Both the position numbers and the translations under genes were made by a program. 64,000 bases of DNA from Rhodanobacter sp. C03 (GTDB lineage: Bacteria; Pseudomonadota; Gammaproteobacteria; Xanthomonadales; Rhodanobacteraceae). Shown here piece after piece: positions 15,955 to 25,734 of the stretch. Within the stretch, counting starts at the first letter, position 1. Each line of letters starts with the position of its first letter. The DNA lies in the NCBI RefSeq assembly GCF_002001175.1, contig NZ_MUNT01000001.1:558001-622000 (forward strand). Direction: 5' to 3'. Under the pieces are notes generated by a model. It ran no database searches, was not told where the DNA came from, and worked only from the letters and a program-made list of their open reading frames with translations.

Positions 15955-18027
15955 ATGACCGCACAAACTCAAGCAGCTAGCGGCTTCAGCCGCGAGCTGG
16001 TGCTCACGGCGATGGCCGATTCGTTCCGCAAGCTGTCGCCACGGTTGCAGTTCCGCAACCCGGTGATGTTCGTGGTGTTCGTCTGCAGCGTGCTGACCAC
16101 GTTGTTGTGGGCGCAGGCGCTCGCCGGTCACGGCGAGGCGCCGACCGGCTTCATCTTCTGGGTCAGCCTGTGGCTGTGGTTCACCCTGTTGTTCGCGAAC
16201 TTCGCCGAGGCGCTGGCGGAGGGCCGCGGCAAGGCGCAGGCCAATGCATTGCGCAGTTCGCGCAAGGATGTGATCGCGAAGAAACTGGCGTCGGCCGATC
16301 GCCATGCAGCGATTACCTTCATTCCCTCCAGTGATCTGCGTACCGGTCACCACGTGCTGGTCGAGGCCGGCGAGCAGGCGCCCGGCGACGGCGAAGTGGT
16401 GGTCGGTGCAGCCAGCGTGGACGAGAGCGCGATCACCGGTGAATCCGCACCGGTGATCCGCGAATCCGGCGGCGACCGCAGCGCGGTCACCGGTGGCACC
16501 AAGGTGCTGTCGGACTGGTTGGTGGTGCGCATCACCAGCAATCCGGGCGAGAGCTTCCTCGATCGCATGATCGCGATGGTCGAAGGCTCCAAACGGCGCA
16601 AGACGCCGAACGAGATCGCGCTGACCATCCTGCTGGCGAAGTTCACCCTGATCTTCCTGCTGGCCTGCGCCACGCTGCTGCCGTATTCGATCTACAGCGT
16701 GCAGGCGGCGGGCATCGGTCATCCGATCACGCTCACGGTGCTGATCGCGCTGCTGGTATGCCTGATCCCGACCACGATCGGCGCGCTGCTGTCGGCGATC
16801 GGTATCGCCGGCATGGACCGGATGATCCGCGCCAACGTGATCGCCACCTCCGGCCGTGCGGTCGAGGCAGCTGGCGACGTCGATGTGCTGCTGCTCGACA
16901 AGACCGGCACCATCACCCTGGGCAATCGCCAGGCAGTGGCGTTTTATCCGGCGCCGGGCATTGACGAAAAAGTCATGGCCGAGTCTGCGCAGCTGGCCTC
17001 GCTGGCCGATGAAACGCCGGAAGGTCGCAGCATCGTGGTGTTGGCGAAGGAGAACTTCGGCTTGCGCGAACAGCAGCTCGAAGCGATGCACGCGCAGTTC
17101 GTGCCGTTCACCGCGCAGACGCGCATGAGCGGTGTCGATTTCGATACGCGGCAGATCCGCAAGGGCGCATTGGATGCCGTGGAGAAACACCTGGAGGCAC
17201 AGAACAGTCACCTGCCGCCGCTGGTCAAGCGCATGGCCGAGGACATCGCGCGGCGCGGCGCCACGCCGCTGATCGTCACCGAGGGTGCACGCGCACTGGG
17301 CGTGATCGAGCTGAAGGACATCGTCAAGGGCGGCATCAAGGAGCGCTTCGCCGAGATGCGCCGGATGGGCATCAAGACCATCATGATCACCGGCGACAAC
17401 CCGCTCACGGCTGCGGCGATCGCGGCCGAAGCTGGTGTCGACGATTTCCTTGCCGAGGCCACGCCGGAAGCCAAGCTCAAGCTGATCCGCGACATCCAGG
17501 CGCAGAACCGGCTGGTGGCGATGTGTGGCGACGGTACCAACGATGCGCCGGCGCTGGCCCAGGCCGACGTGGCGGTGGCGATGAACACCGGCACGCAGGC
17601 CGCGAAAGAGGCCGGCAACATGGTCGACCTCGATTCCAACCCGACCAAGTTGATCGAGGTGGTGGAGATCGGCAAGCAGATGCTGATCACCCGCGGCTCG
17701 CTGACCACGTTCTCGATCTCCAACGACATCGCCAAATACTTCGCGATCATTCCCGCCGCGTTCGCCACCACCTATCCGGCGCTCAATACACTCAACGTGA
17801 TGCATCTGGCGACGCCGCAGAGCGCGATTCTTTCGGCGGTGATCTTCAACGCGCTGATCATCATCTTCCTGATTCCGCTGGCGCTGAAGGGCGTGAAGTA
17901 CCGCGCGCTCGGCGCCGGTGCGCTGCTGCGCCGCAACCTGCTGGTTTACGGCTTGGGCGGCATCGTGGTGCCGTTCCTCGGCATCAAGCTCATCGACATG
18001 TTGCTGGTCCTGTGCGGACTGGCCTGA
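15955..18027 (+). CDS. kdpB: KdpB, P-type ATPase subunit
   Basis: Catalytic P-type ATPase of 690 residues. The phosphorylated aspartate is Asp315 in DKTGTIT. TGES ([15 protein letters not shown] region) forms the actuator motif, and [16 protein letters not shown] is the hinge motif of the P domain. Membrane segments lie near residues 40-90, 220-280 and 600-690. It starts 4 bases after the kdpA stop. A short stretch (SGFSRELV) near the N-terminus coincidentally resembles REP-coded peptide, but the rest aligns with KdpB throughout. Confidence 0.97.
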   Translation: MTAQTQAASGFSRELVLTAMADSFRKLSPRLQFRNPVMFVVFVCSVLTTLLWAQALAGHGEAPTGFIFWVSLWLWFTLLFANFAEALAEGRGKAQANALRSSRKDVIAKKLASADRHAAITFIPSSDLRTGHHVLVEAGEQAPGDGEVVVGAASVDESAITGESAPVIRESGGDRSAVTGGTKVLSDWLVVRITSNPGESFLDRMIAMVEGSKRRKTPNEIALTILLAKFTLIFLLACATLLPYSIYSVQAAGIGHPITLTVLIALLVCLIPTTIGALLSAIGIAGMDRMIRANVIATSGRAVEAAGDVDVLLLDKTGTITLGNRQAVAFYPAPGIDEKVMAESAQLASLADETPEGRSIVVLAKENFGLREQQLEAMHAQFVPFTAQTRMSGVDFDTRQIRKGALDAVEKHLEAQNSHLPPLVKRMAEDIARRGATPLIVTEGARALGVIELKDIVKGGIKERFAEMRRMGIKTIMITGDNPLTAAAIAAEAGVDDFLAEATPEAKLKLIRDIQAQNRLVAMCGDGTNDAPALAQADVAVAMNTGTQAAKEAGNMVDLDSNPTKLIEVVEIGKQMLITRGSLTTFSISNDIAKYFAIIPAAFATTYPALNTLNVMHLATPQSAILSAVIFNALIIIFLIPLALKGVKYRALGAGALLRRNLLVYGLGGIVVPFLGIKLIDMLLVLCGLA

Positions 18028-18037
18028 TTTCTTTTTC

Positions 18038-18122
18038 CCGTCATTCCGGCGCAGGCCGGAATCGCTTCTCGGCAGCCTCGCGTATCGCGGAATGTGGGTC
18101 CAGGCCTTCGCTGAGATGACGG
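18038..18122. repeat. Dispersed palindromic repeat, CGTCATTCC family
   Basis: The sequence starts CCGTCATTCCGGCGCAGGCC and ends TTCGCTGAGATGACGG, forming loose inverted arms. It is related to the elements at 29567-29651 and 50388-50413. It sits between kdpB and the next small ORF, inside the kdp operon. Confidence 0.7.
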
Positions 18123-18144
18123 TTTCTCTCCATGGAGTTATGTC

Positions 18145-18363
18145 ATGCAAACACTGAAACTTTCGGTATCGCTGCCCGACGAAACCCATCCTGATATGGA
18201 GCTGCGCCTGTCGGCCAACGACTCCGACTGCGACGTGGTGATCGCGCTGCCGCTGCGACCGCGCAGCGAGCCGGTCGCCGCCATCGTCGCCGGTACGAGC
18301 CCCCAGAACGCAGCGAATAGTGCCGAGAACGACTACGTGCTCGGCGGCTACGCCGGTATCTGA
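18145..18363 (+). CDS. Small hypothetical protein inside the kdp operon
   Basis: A 72-residue ORF, starting MQTLKLSVSLPDETHPDMEL, with a GGAG ribosome-binding site 8-9 bases upstream. It has no signal peptide or membrane helix and is acidic in the middle, ending NDYVLGGYAGI. I do not recognise a family. Its position between kdpB and the porin, on the same strand with short gaps, makes co-transcription likely. It could be a small regulator of the Kdp complex, but nothing in the sequence shows that. Confidence 0.6.
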   Translation: MQTLKLSVSLPDETHPDMELRLSANDSDCDVVIALPLRPRSEPVAAIVAGTSPQNAANSAENDYVLGGYAGI

Positions 18364-18435
18364 GACCACACGAAACACGATTCTTTCATCACCAAAGTCG
18401 CGGCTCGATACGAGCCGTTTTTGCAGGGGATTCCC

Positions 18436-19950
18436 ATGTTGTGCAAAAAAGTAATTTCCAGTGCGGTTCTGTTCGCGATGTTGCCGATCGGTCAGTTGAT
18501 GGCCACCACTGCCGAGTCAGGCAGCAGCACGTCCGATCCGCAATCGGTCATCTCGGCACCGGTGGCGCATGTCGCGAGCAATGACTGTTCGGCCGGATTC
18601 CTCAGCCGCCTGGCCGCGGCCTATCGCGAGGACGCGCAGCCGGCCGATCCGAACGCGCCCGCGGCCAAGCGCCGCGGCATGGATTCGCCGTTCAGCTCGC
18701 CGCCGTTCCCGTCGGCCGAGTGGCAGCTGGGTGGCGTGGATTTCCCGATCGGTGTGCCTGACGAGAACTCGCAATACCCGCTGGAGAAGGCGCTGTCGTG
18801 CACGGCCGTGGGTAGCTGGATGCAGAAGAATCGCATCGAGATGTACGGCTGGATCAATCCGTCGATGAATCTCAGTAGCTCGAGTTTCACCAACTACCCG
18901 CTGTCCTATGCGACGCGGCCGAACCGGGTGGAATTCGACCAGGCGCTGTTTCGCATCCAGCGCGTTCCCGACACGGTGCAGACCGATCACATCGACTGGG
19001 GCTTCCATTTCGACGATTTGTACGGTTACGACTATCACTACACCACGATGAAGGGTGTCACCAGCGACCAACTGCTCAACAACCCCGCGCCGAGCCAACC
19101 GCTCAACGGCAAGATCTACGGCAACGATCCGATGATCGCGTATGTCGACCTGTACATCCCGTGGGTCGCGCAGGGCATGGTGATCACCGCCGGTCGCTAC
19201 CTCTCGCTGCCCGACATCGAGGCGCAGTTCTCGCCGAACAATTACTTGCTGACGCATTCGATTCTGTACACGGTCGATGCGTATACCAACATGGGTGTGA
19301 TCACTACGACCAAGCTCAGCGACCAGTGGACGCTGCAGCTGGGTGTACATGGCGGTGACGATTCGGCGATCTGGGACAGCACCAGCCGGTTGAGCGCGCA
19401 GGCCTGCGTGCGCTGGGTGTCCAAGTCCAACAACGACATGCTGTATCCCTGCGTGGAGTCGTACAACCGCTCCAACCAGACCTATAACAACCTGCAGGAA
19501 TTCGTGCTGACCTGGGGGCATCGCTTCAGCCCGAACGTGCACATGCTGACCGAGGCGTACCACATCTACGTGCGCAACCAGTCGCTGGCCACCGATCCGT
19601 CGCAGTCGCATGCGCCGGTCGGCGAACCGGGTTATCCACTCGGTGAAGCGCCGAATTTCCCGCTCGGCAACAACCCGGCCTACGGCATCGTCAACTATCT
19701 GAACATTGAATTGAACCCGACCAACATGGTCTCGATCCGCAACGAGTTCTACAACGACGTGCAGGGCCAGCGCACCGGCTTCGCCACGCGCTATTCCAGT
19801 CACACGATCGGCATGACGCACTGGGTGTCGCCGGATCTGGAGATCCGGCCGGAGCTGCGTTACGAGCGTGCCTACGACTTCCCGGCGTATGACGGCGGAA
19901 GGAAGAACTACCAGGCGACCGCGCTGCTCGACGCGATCCTGCACTACTGA
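18436..19950 (+). CDS. Outer-membrane beta-barrel porin (BBP2/OmpL-like), kdp-associated
   Basis: A 504-residue exported protein. A signal sequence starts [20 protein letters not shown]; an AGGGGA ribosome-binding site fixes the ATG at 18436. The mature part has alternating-residue beta-strands ending in aromatics ([38 protein letters not shown]) and ends with a terminal aromatic Tyr, as outer-membrane barrels do. The pattern fits the putative beta-barrel porin-2 family. It lies between kdpB and kdpC, with kdpC starting 10 bases after its stop, so it is part of the operon and may admit K+ across the outer membrane under limitation. The function is inferred from context. Confidence 0.8.
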   Translation: MLCKKVISSAVLFAMLPIGQLMATTAESGSSTSDPQSVISAPVAHVASNDCSAGFLSRLAAAYREDAQPADPNAPAAKRRGMDSPFSSPPFPSAEWQLGGVDFPIGVPDENSQYPLEKALSCTAVGSWMQKNRIEMYGWINPSMNLSSSSFTNYPLSYATRPNRVEFDQALFRIQRVPDTVQTDHIDWGFHFDDLYGYDYHYTTMKGVTSDQLLNNPAPSQPLNGKIYGNDPMIAYVDLYIPWVAQGMVITAGRYLSLPDIEAQFSPNNYLLTHSILYTVDAYTNMGVITTTKLSDQWTLQLGVHGGDDSAIWDSTSRLSAQACVRWVSKSNNDMLYPCVESYNRSNQTYNNLQEFVLTWGHRFSPNVHMLTEAYHIYVRNQSLATDPSQSHAPVGEPGYPLGEAPNFPLGNNPAYGIVNYLNIELNPTNMVSIRNEFYNDVQGQRTGFATRYSSHTIGMTHWVSPDLEIRPELRYERAYDFPAYDGGRKNYQATALLDAILHY

Positions 19951-19960
19951 GGCAATGATC

Positions 19961-20545
19961 ATGACCAAGCTCTTGCGCAATGCGGTGATGCTGCTGTTGT
20001 TGATGACGGTGATTACCGGCGTGCTTTATCCACTGGTGGCCACCGGACTGGCCCAGCTGGTCTTTCCGCGGCAGGCCAACGGCAGCCTGATCGTGAAGAA
20101 CGGCAAGCCGATCGGTTCCGTGCTGATCGGCCAGTCGTTCACCGACCCGAAGTACTTCTGGGGCCGTCCGTCGGCGACCACGCCGCAGGCGAACAACGGC
20201 ACCAACTCCGGCGGCTCCAACTTGGGCCCGACCAATCCGGCGCTGACCGACGCGGTGAAGCAGCGCATCGCCGCGCTGCGTGCCGTCGATCCGGGCAACA
20301 CCGCACCGGTGCCGGTGGATCTGGTCACCGCCTCGGGCAGTGGTCTCGATCCTGAGATCAGCCCGGCGGCGGCGCAGTACCAGCTGGAGCGGGTGGCGAA
20401 GGCGCGCGGGCTCAGTACCTCGCAGGTACAGGCCTTGGTGAACGAATACACCAGCGGGCGCCAGCTCGGCGTGTTCGGCGAGCCGCGGGTCAATGTGCTG
20501 CAGCTCAACCTGGCGCTGGACGCACCGCAGACGCACGGCAGCTGA
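19961..20545 (+). CDS. kdpC: KdpC, accessory subunit of the K+ ATPase
   Basis: A 194-residue inner-membrane protein with one N-terminal helix ([20 protein letters not shown]) and a periplasmic domain. Diagnostic motifs are [35 protein letters not shown] and [25 protein letters not shown] (given here as two parts around GRQLG). The ATG at 19961 is preferred over 19955 because GAGG at 19949-19952 gives correct spacing. It links KdpA and KdpB and raises K+ affinity. It is separated from kdpB by about 1.9 kb of inserted genes. Confidence 0.96.
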   Translation: MTKLLRNAVMLLLLMTVITGVLYPLVATGLAQLVFPRQANGSLIVKNGKPIGSVLIGQSFTDPKYFWGRPSATTPQANNGTNSGGSNLGPTNPALTDAVKQRIAALRAVDPGNTAPVPVDLVTASGSGLDPEISPAAAQYQLERVAKARGLSTSQVQALVNEYTSGRQLGVFGEPRVNVLQLNLALDAPQTHGS

Positions 20546-20602
20546 TCGCGCTAACGTAGGCGCCATTCACCGGACTGCTTCACACATGAACGAACCTTGG
20601 GC

Positions 20603-23290
20603 ATGACCGAACCCTCCCGCGAAGCACGTGCCGATGCTCTGTTGAGCACCGAACACGACGAGCGCACGCATCGGCTGAAGATCTTTCTAGGCGCCGCCCC
20701 CGGCGTCGGCAAGACTTACGCGATGCTGTCCGCCGCGCGGGAACTGAAGCGACAGGGTGTGGACGTGGTGGTCGGCGTGGTCGAGACGCATGGTCGTGCC
20801 GAAACCGCGGCGCTGCTGGAAGGCATGGAAGTGTTGCCGCGCCGCCAGGTGCGTTACAAGTCGTCTGACGGCAGCGAACGCGACTTCACCGAGTTCGATC
20901 TGGATGCCGCGCTGGCGCGCAAGCCGGCTGTGCTGCTGGTTGACGAACTGGCGCATCGCAACCTGCCGGGTGGCCGGCACGAACGGCGCTGGCAGGACAT
21001 CGCCGAGCTGCTCGATGCCGGCATCGAGGTGTACAGCGCGCTCAACGTGCAGCATCTGGAAAGCCTCAACGACCAGGTGCGACGCATCACCGGCATCACC
21101 GTGCGCGAGACGGTGCCGGATGCCTTCCTCGATCACGCGCGCGACATCGTGCTGGTCGACCTGCCGCCGCGTGAACTGATCGGTCGGCTCAAGCAGGGCA
21201 AGGTGTATGTGCCGGAAACGGCCGCCGCCGCGCTCGACGCATTCTTCTCGCCGACCAATCTGGCCGCCTTGCGCGAGCTGGCGCTGGACACCATCGCCGG
21301 CCACGTCGACAGCGACCTTCGCGAGCACATGCTGGCGCGCGGCAGCGCGATGACGGTACGCCGGCGCGTACTGGCGGCGATCGATGGCCACGGCCAGAGC
21401 GAGTATCTGGTGCGAGTGGCAAGGCGCATCGCCGAGCGTCGCGGTGCGCCGTGGAGCGTCGCCTTCGTCGATACCGGTGCGCGGCTGGATCCCGCCCGCC
21501 GAGAGCGGCGCGATGCGGCGATGCGATTGGCGCGCCGGCTCGGCGGCGAGGCGATCATCCTGCGCGGCCATGCGATCGCCGATGAACTGCTGGCGCACGC
21601 CGATCGTGAGGGCGTCGGCCAGATCATCCTCGGCCGCACCCGCGAACGGGTGGTGGCACGCATGCTGGGCCGCTCGCTGACCCAGCTGCTGCTGCGCCGT
21701 GGTGCACACCTTGAGCTGACCATCATCGCCACGCCGAGCGAGCGGGCGAAGGCGCGCCGACGCTTGCGTCTGCCGCAGCCGTCCGCGCGCGGTTCGCGCA
21801 GCGAATACATCTACGCCACGCTGACCACCCTGGTCGCGTTCGGGCTGGCGTTCGTGGCCGACCGTTACCTGTCGGTGGCGAACCTGTCGCTGATCTTCCT
21901 CACCGCGGTGCTGGTGGTGGCGGTGCGCACGCGCATGGCGGTGGCCGTCTATACGGCGATCCTGTGTTTCCTCGGCTACAACTTCTTCTTCGCACCGCCG
22001 CGCTACACCCTGGCGATCTCCAACTTCGACGACGTGCTGGCGGTGACGCTGTTCCTGGTGGCGGCGCTGGTCTGCAGCCGTCTCGCCACGCGGCTGGCCA
22101 GCCAGGTGGAGTCCTTGCGTGGCGCGCACGTGCAGGCGCGCGCACTGCTCACGCTGGGCCAGCAACTGACCGCCAGCACCGATGCCGGCGGCATCCGCGA
22201 CGTCGGCAGCAAGGCGTTGGCGCATGCGCTTCGCTGCGACGCCGCCATCCTCGCCCGCGATGCGGAGCAGGTGTTGCGCGTGGTGGCGAGCGTGCCGCCG
22301 GAACGTGCGTTGTTGCCGCAGGATCTGGCTGCGGCCGACTGGAGCGACCGCCATGGCGAACAAGCCGGGCGTTACACGGATACCTTGAATGGCGCGCCGT
22401 GCTGGGTGTTGCCGCTGGGCAGCGAGAGCCGGCCACTGGGCGCGGTGGCGTTGCGCTTCGACCCGGCATTGCGCGAGCCCGATCCGGACCAGCGCAGTCT
22501 CGCGCTGGCGATGACGCAGGACATCGGGCAGGCGCTGGAGCGCGCCCGACTTTCCGACGAACTCGAAGGCGCGCGCGTGCAGGGCGAGACCGAGCGCCTG
22601 CGCAACGCGCTGCTGTCGTCGGTGTCGCACGACCTGCGCTCGCCGCTGGCCTCGATGATCGGTGCCGCCGGCACACTGATCAGCTACGAAGAAAAATTGC
22701 CGCAGGAGGAACGCCGCGAATTGCTGCAGGCCATCCTAGGCGAGGGTCAGCGGCTGGACCGCTACATCCAGAACCTGCTCGACATGACCCGGCTCGGCCA
22801 CGGCACCTTGAAACTCAACCGCGACTGGACCGACAGCGCCGAAATCGTGGCCGCCGCGGTGACGCGCCTGCGCAAGTTGTTCCCGGAGTTGCGCGTGGAG
22901 ACGATGGCGCCGCCGGAGACGGTGCTGCTCTACGTGCATCCCGCGCTGATCGAGCAGGCGCTGTTCAACATCCTGGAGAACGCCGCGCGCTTCTCGCCGC
23001 CGGACGAGCCGGTGCGGGTAAGCGTGCACAGCACCGGCGAACGCCTGCTGATCGACATCAGCGATCGCGGCCCCGGCATTCCGGAAGAAGAGCGGGCGCT
23101 GATCTTCGACATGTTCTACTCGGTATCGCGCGGCGACCGTGCGCCGCAGGGCACCGGACTGGGCCTGGCGATCTGCCGTGGCATGATCGGCGCGCACGGC
23201 GGCAGCGTGGAGGCCTTGCCCGGCGACGGCATCGGCACCACCATCCGTATCAGCCTGCCGTTGCCGCCACCGCCCGACACTGACGCATGA
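20603..23290 (+). CDS. kdpD: KdpD, sensor histidine kinase
   Basis: Turgor/K+ sensor of 895 residues that phosphorylates KdpE. In order: KdpD N-terminal domain with a P-loop GAAPGVGKTY near residue 35; a universal-stress-like domain (about 245-370); four clustered membrane helices (about 400-495); a GAF-like region; then HisKA with SSVSHDLRSPLASM and a HATPase domain ending with GTGLGLAICRGMIGAHGG. The length equals that of full E. coli-type KdpD. It starts 57 bases after kdpC; ATG 20603 was chosen over TTG 20597. It is followed closely by kdpE. Confidence 0.97.
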   Translation: MTEPSREARADALLSTEHDERTHRLKIFLGAAPGVGKTYAMLSAARELKRQGVDVVVGVVETHGRAETAALLEGMEVLPRRQVRYKSSDGSERDFTEFDLDAALARKPAVLLVDELAHRNLPGGRHERRWQDIAELLDAGIEVYSALNVQHLESLNDQVRRITGITVRETVPDAFLDHARDIVLVDLPPRELIGRLKQGKVYVPETAAAALDAFFSPTNLAALRELALDTIAGHVDSDLREHMLARGSAMTVRRRVLAAIDGHGQSEYLVRVARRIAERRGAPWSVAFVDTGARLDPARRERRDAAMRLARRLGGEAIILRGHAIADELLAHADREGVGQIILGRTRERVVARMLGRSLTQLLLRRGAHLELTIIATPSERAKARRRLRLPQPSARGSRSEYIYATLTTLVAFGLAFVADRYLSVANLSLIFLTAVLVVAVRTRMAVAVYTAILCFLGYNFFFAPPRYTLAISNFDDVLAVTLFLVAALVCSRLATRLASQVESLRGAHVQARALLTLGQQLTASTDAGGIRDVGSKALAHALRCDAAILARDAEQVLRVVASVPPERALLPQDLAAADWSDRHGEQAGRYTDTLNGAPCWVLPLGSESRPLGAVALRFDPALREPDPDQRSLALAMTQDIGQALERARLSDELEGARVQGETERLRNALLSSVSHDLRSPLASMIGAAGTLISYEEKLPQEERRELLQAILGEGQRLDRYIQNLLDMTRLGHGTLKLNRDWTDSAEIVAAAVTRLRKLFPELRVETMAPPETVLLYVHPALIEQALFNILENAARFSPPDEPVRVSVHSTGERLLIDISDRGPGIPEEERALIFDMFYSVSRGDRAPQGTGLGLAICRGMIGAHGGSVEALPGDGIGTTIRISLPLPPPPDTDA

Positions 23291-23314
23291 CGCCATTCCC
23301 ATGACGCCACTCCT

Positions 23315-24019
23315 ATGACTTCAGCCGCTCCGCGCATCCTGGTGATCGACGACGAGGCGCAGATCCGCCGTTTCCTCGATATCGGCCTGCGCGCGGAAGG
23401 CTACGAGGTGCTGCTCGCCGCCAATGCGGCCGAGGGACTGGCGCTGGCCGTCACGCAATCGCCCGACCTGGTGATCCTCGATATCGGCCTGCCCGACATG
23501 GAAGGTCACGCGGTGCTGGCCGAACTGCGCCAGTGGAGCCAGCTGCCAGTGCTGATGCTGTCGGTGCGCGATGCCGAGAGTGAAAAGGTGCGCGCGCTCG
23601 ATCACGGCGCCAACGACTACATGACCAAGCCGTTTGGCATCCAGGAACTGATGGCGCGCCTGCGCGCACTGCTGCGCAACCGCCCCGGCGAACCGGAGCT
23701 GCCGCCGCGTTACGACGACGGCCATCTCGCGGTCGACCTGGCGCGCCGCGAAGTGCATCTGGACGGTGTACCGCTATCGCTCACCCGCAAGGAATACGCC
23801 GTACTGGCCCTGTTGCTGCGCCACAGCGGTCGCGTAGTGACCCAGCAGCAAGTGCTGCGCGAAGTATGGGGCGCCACCCATGTGCAGGACACCCACTATC
23901 TGCGCATCGTGCTCGGCAAGCTACGCCAAAAACTCGGCGACGATCCGGTGTCGCCGCGTTGGTTGAAGACGGAGCCGGGAGTGGGGTATCGGTTTCTGGG
24001 GGGAAGTTGGGTGCAGTGA
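23315..24019 (+). CDS. kdpE: KdpE, OmpR-family response regulator
   Basis: A 234-residue regulator that activates kdp transcription. The receiver domain has the acidic pocket VIDDEAQ, the phospho-acceptor Asp in LVILDIGLPD and Lys in YMTKPFG. The C-terminal winged helix has LTRKEYAVLALLLRHSGRVV and the DNA-binding end LRIVLGKLRQKL. It starts 24 bases after kdpD and ends the operon, convergent with the LysR gene. Confidence 0.97.
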   Translation: MTSAAPRILVIDDEAQIRRFLDIGLRAEGYEVLLAANAAEGLALAVTQSPDLVILDIGLPDMEGHAVLAELRQWSQLPVLMLSVRDAESEKVRALDHGANDYMTKPFGIQELMARLRALLRNRPGEPELPPRYDDGHLAVDLARREVHLDGVPLSLTRKEYAVLALLLRHSGRVVTQQQVLREVWGATHVQDTHYLRIVLGKLRQKLGDDPVSPRWLKTEPGVGYRFLGGSWVQ

Positions 24020-24063
24020 TTCAATGGCTGCCTGGGTATGCGCGGTAAAGGCGCGGGGCGGCA

Positions 24064-24957
24064 TCACGCGGGCAGGCGCAATGCGTCGACGATGAGGGAA
24101 AAGGCGGGCGGTGGTTGGCGGCGGCTGGGGTAATACAGGTAGTAGCCCGGAAACGGCGTGCACCAGTCCTCCAGCACGCGCACGAGTCGCCCTTCCTCGA
24201 TGTGCGGTGCGAACTCGTCTTCCGGCAGGAAGGCTACGCCCAGGCCTGCCAGCGCGGCCGTCACGACAGGCGGCGTGGTGTTGAAAACGATCTGGCCATC
24301 GACGCGAACGTTCAATGGATGCCGCCGGCGTTCGAACTCCCAGACCGACAAGCCGCCGCTCGTCGGAAAGCGCAGGTTGATGCAGCGGTGCGCCACCAGG
24401 TCGTGCGGTGTCTTGGGTTTGGGATTCGTGGCGAAGTAGGCCGGCGCGGCGACAGCGGCCATGCGCAACTTGGGGCCGATCGGTATCGCGATCATGTCCT
24501 TGTCGATGGTGTCGCCCATGCGCACGCCCGCATCGAAACGATCCGCCACGATGTCCCTGAGTCCGTAGTCGACGTCGAACTCCACCTTGATGTCGGGATA
24601 CTCGTGCAGCAGCGGCGTGATCTTCGGCAACAGCGTGGTACGCAAGACGTGATCGCCGCAGGTGATGCGCACCGTGCCGGCTGGCTTGTCGCGCAGCTCC
24701 GTCAGCAGATCCAGTTCTGTTTCGATCTCGTCGAAGCGGTGGCCGATCGCCTGCATCAGGCGTTCACCGGCGACCGTGGGTGAAACGCTGCGCGTGGTAC
24801 GCGTAAGCAGCCGGATGTCGAGACGCGCTTCGAGGCCGCGTATGGCCTGGCTGAGCGCCGATTGGGTCACGCCCAGCAGCGCAGCCGCGCGAGTGAAACT
24901 GCCCTCCCGCGCCACTGTGACGAAGGACAGGAGATCGTTGAGGTTGCGTCTGGCCAT
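24064..24957 (-). CDS. LysR-family transcriptional regulator
   Basis: A 297-residue regulator. The N-terminal winged helix (residues 1-60) has VAREGSFTRAAALLGVTQSALSQAI (two halves: VAREGSFTRAAALL and GVTQSALSQAIRGLE), then the LysR substrate-binding domain (about 90-290). The ATG at 24957 (MARRNLNDLL) is the standard start. It is divergent from the cyclophilin-like lipoprotein gene and the hydrolase and MFS genes, which are its likely targets; a palindrome lies between them at 24988-25012. Confidence 0.93.
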   Translation of the reverse strand: MARRNLNDLLSFVTVAREGSFTRAAALLGVTQSALSQAIRGLEARLDIRLLTRTTRSVSPTVAGERLMQAIGHRFDEIETELDLLTELRDKPAGTVRITCGDHVLRTTLLPKITPLLHEYPDIKVEFDVDYGLRDIVADRFDAGVRMGDTIDKDMIAIPIGPKLRMAAVAAPAYFATNPKPKTPHDLVAHRCINLRFPTSGGLSVWEFERRRHPLNVRVDGQIVFNTTPPVVTAALAGLGVAFLPEDEFAPHIEEGRLVRVLEDWCTPFPGYYLYYPSRRQPPPAFSLIVDALRLPA

Positions 24958-24987
24958 GGATGCATTCTCCACGAAAGATTGATTAGT

Positions 24988-25012
24988 GATGCTTATATGC
25001 TCTTTAAGCATC
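24988..25012. promoter_or_regulatory. Candidate LysR operator
   Basis: A perfect 8-bp inverted repeat, GATGCTTA-N9-TAAGCATC, sits in the AT-rich gap between the lysR gene and the divergent lipoprotein gene. Size and position fit a LysR binding site, but this is inference. Confidence 0.45.
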
Positions 25013-25054
25013 CATTAGCTAGTCAGGCTCTCGTGCGTGCGGAAGAATGCGCCG

Positions 25055-25567
25055 ATGCAAAAGCTCATCCACAAGTTTTCGTCGCGAGCCCAGCGCGTGA
25101 CGCTGGCGTTGCTCATGGGTACGGCGCTGGGCGTGTCGGCATGCAGCCCCGGCACGTCCGTGGCATCGCCATCGGCTGAGGCTGCGTCCAGATCATCACA
25201 GGAGCATTCCATGAAGATCCGCATGGACGTCGATGGCGACGTCGTCACCGCCACGCTGGACGACACCGCCGCTTCCCGCGATTTCGCCGCGCTGCTGCCG
25301 CTGTCCTTGACGCTGAAGGAGTACGCCGATATCGAGCGCATCGCCGATCTGCCGCGCAAGCTTTCCACGGCTGGCGCACCCGCCGGCATGCAGGCGAAGA
25401 CGGGCGACATCACTTACTACGCCCCCTGGGGCAACCTGGCGATTTTTGTCAAAGGCGGCAACGGCACCTCACGTGGGCTTGTGCGATTGGGCCATGTGGA
25501 TACGGGCTTGCCCGCGTTGCAGCGACTCGGGTCGCTGAAAGTCAGGATCGAACGCATCACGGATTGA
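25055..25567 (+). CDS. Cyclophilin-like fold lipoprotein
   Basis: A 170-residue secreted protein. The N-terminal region has a basic start, a hydrophobic core (VTLALLMGTALGVSAC) and a lipobox-like cysteine, so it is probably a lipoprotein. The mature domain (about 54-170) resembles the small cyclophilin-like family: MKIRMDVDGDVVTATLDD, ASRDFAALLPLSLTLKEY and GNLAIFVKGGNGTSRGLVRLG. The ATG at 25055 has GGAAG 9 bases upstream; an upstream GTG at 25037 is possible. Proteins of this fold often appear next to LysR/MFS/hydrolase genes in redox-type clusters; the activity is unknown. Confidence 0.8.
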   Translation: MQKLIHKFSSRAQRVTLALLMGTALGVSACSPGTSVASPSAEAASRSSQEHSMKIRMDVDGDVVTATLDDTAASRDFAALLPLSLTLKEYADIERIADLPRKLSTAGAPAGMQAKTGDITYYAPWGNLAIFVKGGNGTSRGLVRLGHVDTGLPALQRLGSLKVRIERITD

Positions 25568-25734
25568 TGGACCTGTGCGAAAACGCGGGGCGCTCTCTTC
25601 ATTCCATCCATCACGTCTTCAGAGAAGACATCGAGCATGAACATGCCATCCAGCAGCGGTCGTCACGGGCCGATGTGAAGCATTGATTCGTGATCGACAA
25701 CGCGACCCTGGTCGCTTCGATATGAGGAGTGCCT

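Noticed and set aside
14110..18378. A 1422-codon open frame on the minus strand covering kdpA and kdpB
   Set aside because: It is an antisense shadow of high-GC codon usage; low-complexity Arg/His-rich sequence without any motif, while the plus strand encodes clear KdpA and KdpB.
20687..22630. A 647-codon minus-strand frame opposite kdpD
   Set aside because: Same reason: composition is Arg/His/Ala-rich with no domains and it lies wholly inside kdpD.
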